Source: Rhabdophis nuchalis (Eukaryota; Chordata; Lepidosauria; Squamata; Natricidae). From it: a stretch of 64,000 bases of DNA. This document shows, piece after piece, positions 57,628-64,000 of the stretch (the stretch's first letter is position 1; each line of letters starts with the position of its first letter). The position numbers were made by a program, and so were the translations under genes. The DNA lies in NCBI GenBank assembly GCA_039707465.1, contig CM077646.1, positions 81,616,715 through 81,680,714 of the forward strand, in the 5' to 3' direction. The notes beneath the pieces are model-generated. The model saw only the letters and a program-made list of their open reading frames with translations, made no database searches and had not been told where the DNA came from.

Positions 57628-57640
57628 GGGGGGGAAGGAG
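57628..57640 (+). promoter_or_regulatory. Polypurine tract of gypsy element
   Basis: Thirteen purines (seven G, then AAGGAG) lie directly before the 3' LTR, 20 bp after the gag-pol stop. This is the expected plus-strand priming site. Confidence 0.9.
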
Positions 57641-57896
57641 TGTTGCATCCTGACGGCACTCAAAAGCCCCGGTAACAGCCAGCCGTTTAATTGGCTTGGG
57701 TGTGGCTGGGTGTGGCCGAGGGCGGCTGATCTGTTGATTGGCCGGCTGCCTAGCAGCTCTCCATAAAAGGAGCTGTAGGGCAGAAGGCCCCCACCTTTTT
57801 AACTAGTCACTTTTATAAGCAACCGTTGCTGTTTGGAATAAAGAGCTTTTAACCTTACCGGTCTGGACTCACTCTCTCTCAGCAGAGAATCTAACA
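57641..57896 (+). repeat. 3' LTR of gypsy element
   Basis: 256 bp, 254 identical to the 5' LTR. It keeps the TATA-like and AATAAA signals. Directly followed by AACCC (57897-57901), the second half of the target duplication. Confidence 0.95.
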
Positions 57897-58910
57897 AACC
57901 CGACCAAGACCGAGTGGCTGTGGTTTCCGGCTGCCCGATTCAACCACCTTTCTCCAACGCTGGCTATAGGGGGCGAACATCTTGCCCCTGTGGATGGGGC
58001 GCGCAATTTGGGTGTCCTCCTGGATACCCGGCTGTCTATGGAAGAGCAAGTGACAGCCGTGGCCAGGAGGGCGTTTTACCAGGTTCGCCTGGTTCGCCAA
58101 TTGCGCCCCCTATTGGATCGGGACGCCCTTCGCACAGTCACTCATGCCCTCGTGACATCTCGACTGGACTATTGTAACTCTCTCTACATGGGGCTCCCCT
58201 TGAGGTGCACCCGGAGGCTTCAGTTAGTTCAGAATGCAGCCGCGCGAGCAATTATGGGAACCACCAGGTTCACCCACGTTACACCGCTCTTGCGCGAGCT
58301 GCACTGGCTACCTGTCGTCTTCCGGGTGCGCTTCAAGGTATTAATCATCATCTTTAAAGCGCTCCATGGCTCGGGACCTAGCTACCTGCGGGATCGGATC
58401 CTGCCTCATACATCCTCACGGCCGATTCGCTCCCACAGAGAGGGACTGCTCCGGGTGCCGTCCACTAGACTCTGTCAGCGGGTGACACCCAGGGGAAGGG
58501 CTCTCTCTGTGGCGGGCCCGGCCCTCTGGAACGACCTTCCCCCCCGATATTAGAACGACCACGGACCTCCGCTCCTTCCGCCTGAAATTGAAGACTCATC
58601 TTTTCTGCCTGGCCGGCCTAGGGTAGTCTCTCTGTCTATGGGTTTTAAATGTATACTATATTTATTTGGTATTTTTAGTTAATGGGATTTTAGCACAGGA
58701 TTGATTGAGTTTAATTCGTTTTAATCTGTATGTATTTTGTATATTTTTCGTTTTTTAATTTCCCTGTGCACCGCCCCGAGTCCCTGTGGGGAGAGGGTGC
58801 GGTCAATAAATTCAACTTATTATTATAAACAAAAGCTCTTTTGGGGTCCTTTATATTTTTTAAAATAATTGGCCAGGAAACAAAAAGTTTAAGAAACACC
58901 ATGCTATAGC

Positions 58911-59278
58911 CAGTGGTGGGATTCAAATAATTTAACAACCGGTTCTCTGCCCTAATGACCAGCTGGGTAGGCAGGACTCAGTGGCCATGTGACTGGGTGG
59001 GTGTGGCCAACTCAACATCGCTCACATCGATGGGCGCTTCACCTTAGCTGTTTACAATGTAATAACGGTTAGCCAGAGATGCAGTTTCTGTAAGCAGGGC
59101 AATAAAGATTAGGCTAGAAACACCAGAATGTTTCCTTCCTGCCTTCCTTACAGGATTAGCCCTGTAAAGTGTAAAAAAACAAAATGAGATTTCTTCCAAC
59201 AATTGGTCCTCCGAACTGCTTAGAAAGTTAACAACCAGTTCTCCCAAATAGGTGCGAACTGGCTGAATCCCTCCACTG
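58911..59278. mobile_element. hAT MITE, CAGTGGTGGG family (368 bp)
   Basis: Starts CAGTGGTGGGATTCAAAT and ends GGCTGAATCCCTCCACTG. The flanks GCTATAGC (58903-58910) and ACTATAGC (59279-59286) match at 7 of 8 positions. The subterminal AACAACCGGTTC and its inverted partner near 59230 extend the inverted repeats. No transposase. A shorter member is at 7498-7660. Confidence 0.85.
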
Positions 59279-59286
59279 ACTATAGC

Positions 59287-61348
59287 ATATTGACTTTCAG
59301 ACTTTGGGCAGGTTTATGATTAGCTATTCAAGATCTGATGCTATCAAATGAGACAAACAAAATGTTAAAAAGTTATGATATTTATGTAGTTACTTATCAA
59401 GCACATCTAAATTATATTAAAATAACCAAAATATCTTTACAATCCTCATGGCATGTCACACATTTTGAGCACCCCTAATGTTTGGAAATTGAAAGTTGAA
59501 AAATGTGACACACCCTACAATCACAATAAAGTTTAGTTTTGCCCCTTTTCCTCTTAGAATAGTTTGCATTCATCCTGTTCTGATTTTTCTGCCTGAGGAT
59601 TATAAATGTTAAAGTTGAGGATATCCCAAGTGCATTGAATTGTGGAAGAATAAAAAAAAATGTCCAGGTATTGATAAAGTGACCAGAAGGGTTATGAGGA
59701 CAAAACACAGTGCACGCAGGATAAGATTTCCTGAGGAGATCATGCTTAGCTTTTAAACTGCCTTGCTTAAGCTTGGCAGACCAACAAATATGAAGAAAAA
59801 GGAACAGATATTAGATTGAGTGGAAAAACAACTGTAGGCAGAAAGGTGAAAGCATCTGGCCATTTCTCCATGTAGAGGCTGGAACTGTAAATACCTCAGT
59901 TTGATTTTAATATAACAAACATATTCGGGGAGTTGAAAGCTACACTTCTTAAAATCGCCAGGGTGCGAAACAATGATCAACAGTGTGGTAGTGTATATTC
60001 CATGTCAAGCAGATGTACAGTCCAGTTTGCTCAGAGTGATGGTTGAAAATGGTTACCCCAAAAGGTAGAATTCCCCCCAAAGGACTTCTAAATAAACAAG
60101 CCCACATTCCTCTACAGCACACAGCATTTATTGTGTGCAGTTTTAAACTGAGTTTATTTATTGACATTACCAACACGGTTTAATATGATTTAATAACAGG
60201 GTAGAATCCACATCACATTTTTATTGGAGGCAACATATTGTGAAATACACGAAATGTATTTCCTCAACAGTGGATGTATGCAGGTGATTAAGTCAGGAAT
60301 TTGAGACTTTTCCTTTTAGCTTTATTACCAGAAAGATTTTACACAGAATACCTAGGCAGGAAATAAAAACAAAACAAAATAGCAACAACGCTTAAAAAAA
60401 AATCTTTTGGCTTCTCTGAGAAATGCTTCCTGGAACATTTGGTGTCCTTGGTTCTTGAAGGAGAGACAGGAAAGAAAGCAAACCCATTAAAAATACAGGG
60501 CAATTTATAAATTTAGTACAAGTATTCTTAGCTTCTTAGATAGGTAGTTGCCTTAATTTGCTAAACGTTGGCATCCGTGTCAGCCACCTGACCTGACCAG
60601 ACTATTCTTTCCTCTTCTTTTTTTGTGGAGGCCAAGAATACTTCCAGCCAGAACCTGAATTGCTCCTGTTGGAGCTTTTGGCTCTTGGATTCTCACACCA
60701 GTGTCCCTCAAGGGCAGGACAATGAAGCCCATTTCCCCCCCCAAGCATAGCTGCCCATTTTGAATTGCAGTCCTTGTTTGCAATTTGATCCCCTGGCATT
60801 TTAGGTGGCAGAAATTCTCCCCAGCTGCTTACTCTGGGACTTCCCTCTATTCCTTGAATACAAAGATAACTCAGCATCTGATACACTTACAGCCTTTTCT
60901 AATTGCTGCAAGTCAGCTGGTTTTCTTTCCTGCTGTCATAAGCATGGTGAGTCAAAGGCAGGGACTTGAGGCGGGAGCGAGACTATTCCTGCAGTTGTTG
61001 TGGACAGGACTAGCCCAAGGCAGCTACAAGGATGTTATAGCATTTGAGGTGTCTTGCTTTCCTATCAATCTTAGAATAGTACACCCCCTCCACCATTTCA
61101 CACATTTAAAAAAGGTTGACTGATGTGTGCAGTTACAAGTCCTCACATAGAGGAAGAATCTATAGTACAGGGGCATTTTTATTGTTTTTGAAAAAAAGGA
61201 GTGATGGTTGACTTGCACTTTCTAAAAATTGCCACGCTGCATATCTCCCATGACTCAAGAGTCCTCAGATATTAGGTTTTATTATAGTGCTTAATAGTTT
61301 ACACTTTCTTTAGAAAATTTCTGGTCAACGTTTCTCGTGTGGGATTGT
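59287..61348. other. No gene seen
   Basis: AT-rich. A short phrase near 59930-59965 (GGAGTTGAAAGCTACACTTC) looks like a worn piece of the fold-back MITE. Frames of up to 112 codons (60785-61123) carry no domain. Confidence 0.4.
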
Positions 61349-61350
61349 TA

Positions 61351-61735
61351 CAGGTAGTCTTCGATTTATGACCATAATTGAGCCCCAAATTAAGTGAGAC
61401 ACTTGTTAAGTGAGTTTTGATCCATTTTATGATCTTTCTTGCCCCAGTTATTAAGTGAATCACTGCAGTTGTTAAGTCAGTAACCCTGTTGTTAAGTGAA
61501 TCTGGCTTCCCCATTGACTTTACTTGTCAGAAGGTCACAAAGGGAGATTGCATGATCCCAGGATAACTGCAACCATCATAAAAATGAACCAGTTGCCAAG
61601 CATATGAATGTTGATCATATGACCATGGGGATGGTGCAAAGGTCGTAATTGTGAAAAATGGTCATGTCACTTTTTTCACTCCGTTGTAACTTTGAACAGT
61701 CACTAAATGAACTGTTGTAAGTGGAGGACTACCTC
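61351..61735 (-). mobile_element. Tc1/mariner-like MITE, 'TCCTCGACTTAC' family
   Basis: Starts CAGGTAGTCTTCGATTTATG and ends GTAAGTGGAGGACTACCTC. TA lies directly outside each end (61349-61350 and 61736-61737). Colinear in reverse orientation with 20296-20688. Non-coding. Confidence 0.78.
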
Positions 61736-61770
61736 TATTATTAAATGGAAGTCAACCAAGAAAAAAAAGT

Positions 61771-61985
61771 CATTTTGGTGTAATGGTCAAAGGTACCAAG
61801 CTAGTAACTAGAAGACTGTGAGTTCTAGCCTCGCCTTGGTGTAAAGCCCACTGGATGACTTTGGGTGAGACACACCCTCTAAGCCCTAGGAAGGAAACAA
61901 GGGCAAACCACTTCTGAAAATCTTACCAAGAAAATTGCAGGGACCTGTCCAGGCAGTTGCCAGGAGTTAAGACTCATTTGAAGGC
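61771..61985 (+). mobile_element. tRNA-derived SINE
   Basis: A-box region TTGGTGTAATGGTCAAAGGT, a weak B box GAGTTCTAGCC at 61820-61830, then body words GCCCTAGGAAGGAAACAAGG, GGCAAACCACTTCTGAAAAT and GCAGGGACCTGTCCAGGCAG. It ends near CATTCATACATATATAC. This fits a squamate tRNA-SINE plan different from the SINEs at 27.3 and 43.8 kb. Full length, moderately diverged. Confidence 0.7.
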
Positions 61986-62811
61986 ATTCATACATATATA
62001 CAGTACATATACAAACACAACTGTAGGTAAAACTTTTCTAGATATAGAAACAATTTTTTTCTTGCATTTAATGGCTCTATCCTGTATATACTGAAACGAA
62101 GAGTCTCATTTGTGCAAATATATTAAGGTTGTCAAAGTTAAGAATTTTTATAATACTTGGGTTTTCTTCAGACCATGTAAATCTTTGCCCCTTTACTAAA
62201 AAAATGTGTTTTTAAAGTTTGCATTAATGTTCCTTTTAAGTCTTGTGCATATTTTTTACCAATTTATTTACTAAACACTTTTATATAGTTGCCCATTTCA
62301 CAAAAAGCAACTGTGGGCAACATACAAGAATACTTCATGTATACTTCAATGTAGATTAAAAAAAAATTGGCAAAATTATTTAGTTTTTATCAATATGTAT
62401 TTTGCACATACATATTTTTTCCCATTAGCTTTCTGAAAACTGTTCACAATCTGTTTTATAAATGTTGGACAATATTATATATATAACTAGGTTTGATTTA
62501 TATCTTGATTCATATATGGTGAATTAGATTGGTACTTAAAGGCGAGTACAGTAAATACATTTATTCCCCATGCCTAATATACATGTATTTAGAGCTGCAT
62601 AGGGTTACAGGGTTAGCCATTTAAATATACATGACATCTTCACATACTGCCTATTGATGGGCTAGATTTTGAAGGTCTGAATTTTGTGTACAGGTGCTGG
62701 AATTGCAAATATCTTAAAGCCCTTTGACTGAAGAGATGGTCAGGAAGACTTGGTTTTGACAAACAGTTTAAGAAGTTACACATGCAACTATAGAACCATA
62801 TATATATAATA
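61986..62811. other. No gene seen
   Basis: AT-rich with no recognised element. Confidence 0.4.
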
Positions 62812-62967
62812 TAACACCCTGTTAGGGCCCCAATTAAGGGAGGAAGCATACTGCTTTTCCTTTTCTGCCTTTTGGCTCATCACCAGAAACCATCTAGACA
62901 GAAAGTCATGAAGTCCATTGTGTAATTTTTTTATATGTGTGTTACGTTTATTGATCAGCTCAAAAAC

Positions 62968-62970
<3 letters not shown>
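62812..62970 (-). repeat. Hammerhead-repeat body fragment (no ribozyme)
   Basis: CCCTGTTAGGGCCCCAATTA, GGGAGGAAGCATACTG and TTTTGGCTCATCACCAGAAA match the body of the 4.1 and 32.1 kb units in reverse. It ends at GATCAGCTCAAAAACGTAAC beside a (CA)n run, the same junction as the other copies. The tRNA-like head and hammerhead are absent. Confidence 0.75.

Positions 62971-63019
<49 letters not shown>
62971..63019. repeat. (CA)n microsatellite
   Basis: About 24 CA units, directly abutting the end of the hammerhead-repeat fragment. Confidence 0.95.
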
Positions 63020-63021
<2 letters not shown>

Positions 63022-63589
63022 GTGAGGAGCAGATTTATGCTGTGAAGCAGGAAAGACTCCAATTATTAGTTTTATTTCAAACCTGCCAAAGGGGTTGATG
63101 TGCTTCATTTCGCTGACTGCTTATAAATAGAGGGACAGCAAGATGCATTGCGGATTCTGATTGACACAATACCATTACATTTAAGAAGCAAACTCACATA
63201 CCTTACTATGAAGGTGCATGAACATCGTTTTACATTGAAATAATATTTGTGTACACAGGAAATGTGACTTTCTTGTATTTCCTCCTCAATGACGTGTAAA
63301 GCCTCCCTTCTTACTCCTCCTTATGCTGGGAATAATTTCTGCAAGGTCACCAACTATTAGTATCTGGAATTGCCTCCCTGAAATTGAATGAGCTTGACTC
63401 ACTTGTATAAATAAAGTGGAAGTTTGATAGAGAAACTTAATTGTTCTGATTCCCCACCCCTCCCCAGCAATAAATATCTTTGGTTTTAGTCTACAGTTAG
63501 TTAATAAAGTGTTCTTGTTCTTTTTTTTACAGAATATGTAAATACAGACTATAATCCAAAGGTGCTTTTTTCTTCAAAAGGCAATTGGA
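63020..63589. other. No gene seen
   Basis: AT-rich; no domain-bearing frame. Confidence 0.4.
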
Positions 63590-63690
63590 CTTTCTTGGGT
63601 TTTTTTTATTTTATTTGAAAATGTTTCACTTCTCATCGAAGAAGCTTCTTCAGTTAGACAACAGCAGCAAGAGAGTCCAGTTGCTTTTTG
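63590..63690 (-). repeat. Dispersed repeat with GAAGAAGCTTCTTC palindrome (Penelope-like end, tentative)
   Basis: The reverse complement has CTGAAGAAGCTTCTTCGATG followed by AGAAGTGAAACATTTTC, a pattern common at ends of vertebrate dispersed repeats I associate with Penelope-like elements. It also has CUGANGA, hairpin and GAAA in hammerhead order, but with an unpaired base before the hairpin. No coding part. Confidence 0.35.
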
Positions 63691-63810
63691 GAAAAAGACG
63701 CCTTGATGTACAACCATGATGTAAATGTGATTGAGAATCACCATGGACATTCAACTGGCCATAACATCCAAGGATGAATTGGGCCCATGGTCACATCTAG
63801 GGATACTCTA

Positions 63811-63900
63811 TGGCCGTGATGGTGAACCTATGGCACACGTGCCACAGGTGGCACATGGAGCCATATCTGCTGGCACCTGAGCCATCAGCTCCAGCGCAGA
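63811..63900 (+). mobile_element. hAT-like MITE left part
   Basis: GTGATGGTGAACCTATGGCA, then GTGCCACAGGTGGCACATGG and GGCACCTGAGCC. Related in reverse to 10330-10585. It breaks off where LINE sequence begins near 63900, so the LINE appears to have inserted into it. Confidence 0.5.
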
Positions 63901-64000
63901 TGGACCTCCTGGACCTGGTGGGAATCACGGAGACATGGTTGGGCCCCGAGGGGGGTTTACCCCTCATGGAAATGTGCCCACCAGGGTACCGTGCATTTCA
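63901..64000 (+). pseudogene. Start of another L2-like LINE (endonuclease), cut by window edge
   Basis: The plus-strand frame reads [17 protein letters not shown] and then PPGYRAF, matching residues 51-79 of the 37972-40863 ORF. It begins part-way into the endonuclease, so it is 5'-truncated. The rest lies beyond the window. Confidence 0.85.

Larger units (their letters stand above)
52939..57896 (+). mobile_element. Complete Ty3/gypsy LTR retrotransposon, probably Mag-like (4958 bp)
   Basis: Two 256-bp LTRs, a tRNA primer-binding site, one gag-pol frame, a polypurine tract and a 5-bp TSD (AACCC) are all present and in order. The LTRs differ at only two of 256 positions, so the insertion is recent in evolutionary terms. 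PR, RT, RNase H and integrase come in Ty3/gypsy order. No envelope-like frame follows pol, so this is a retrotransposon without env. Two CCHC knuckles, compact size and a K02A2.6-like integrase point to the Mag lineage; that assignment is from memory. It sits in the ORF of an L2-like LINE in the same orientation. Confidence 0.93.
50405..58830 (+). pseudogene. Near full-length L2-like LINE, dead, split by a gypsy element
   Basis: The ORF frame starts by about 50402 and stays in phase to 52938, then resumes after the gypsy insertion at 57897 with phase restored once the insertion and its 5-bp duplication are removed. Domains: basic N-terminal extension of about 150 codons; endonuclease (CNARSVVNK near 50865, GDFNLPS near 51267, SDHSLL near 51465); RT ([11 protein letters not shown] near 52288, GFRPGHSTETAL near 52446, YADDTQLYIS near 52815); C-terminal region to LWNDLPP near 58530. 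Two in-frame TAG stops (51101 and 52553) and one extra C in the run near 58545 disable it. The 3' UTR ends near 58825 with the CCCCGAGTCCC hairpin and a short ATT tail. It has the longest 5' region of any copy here. Confidence 0.88.

Noticed and set aside
57608..57640. Envelope gene after gypsy pol
   Set aside because: Only 33 bp separate the pol stop from the 3' LTR, so there is no room for env.

Overview
This window looks like an intergenic or intronic stretch of a squamate reptile genome, most likely a snake. The evidence is vertebrate-style AT-rich DNA dense with interspersed repeats. Several families fit what I remember of squamate genomes: L2/CR1-type LINEs ending in a 3' hairpin plus (ATT)n or (AAATA)n tails, tRNA-headed SINEs, hAT and Tc1/mariner MITEs, and long (CA)n, (CCTT)n and (ATAC)n microsatellites. 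I find no host protein-coding gene. The only gene-like host signal is a CpG island near 18.6-19.75 kb.

Layout. 1-18.6 kb: mostly unassigned AT-rich DNA with a decayed L1-like fragment, a CR1 3' end carrying a nested hAT MITE, a local duplication (9.58-10.07 kb and 13.36-13.84 kb), and two repeat units (3.4-4.4 kb) that combine a tRNA-like Pol III promoter with a hammerhead ribozyme. 18.6-19.75 kb: CpG island with three CACGTG sites. 20-31 kb: older LINE fragments, MITEs, and a broken minus-strand L2-like LINE (24.4-27.0 kb). 31.8-32.75 kb: a composite direct and inverted array of the same ribozyme repeat. 37.8-40.9 kb: an L2-like LINE with an uninterrupted 963-codon endonuclease-RT frame. 41-48 kb: a fold-back hAT MITE with perfect target-site duplication (TSD), and a SINE split by a 5'-truncated LINE. 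50.4-58.8 kb: a near full-length but dead LINE, itself split by a young, complete Ty3/gypsy element (52939-57896) with 256-bp LTRs differing at two positions, a 5-bp TSD and one 1424-codon gag-pol frame. 59-64 kb: more MITEs, a SINE, another fragment of the ribozyme repeat, and the start of one more LINE at the right edge.

How the parts work together. LINE copies supply the retrotransposition machinery, and SINEs such as those at 27.3, 43.8 and 61.8 kb probably depend on it. Nesting gives a relative chronology: SINE before LINE at 43.8-45.9 kb, LINE before gypsy at 50.4-58.8 kb, old LINE before hAT MITE at 21.7-22.9 kb, CR1 before hAT MITE at 7.3-7.7 kb, MITE before SINE at 6.5 and 27.2 kb.

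The most interesting item is the ribozyme repeat. Four 47-nt motifs have a hammerhead layout. Three keep all conserved core bases; the fourth has G12 changed to A. A divergent subfamily has compensatory changes in stems I, II and III. Each motif lies just downstream of an A-box/B-box tRNA-like head, and tandem spacing is 330-338 bp, so self-cleavage would release unit-length RNAs. The structures were folded by eye; activity and novelty are untested.
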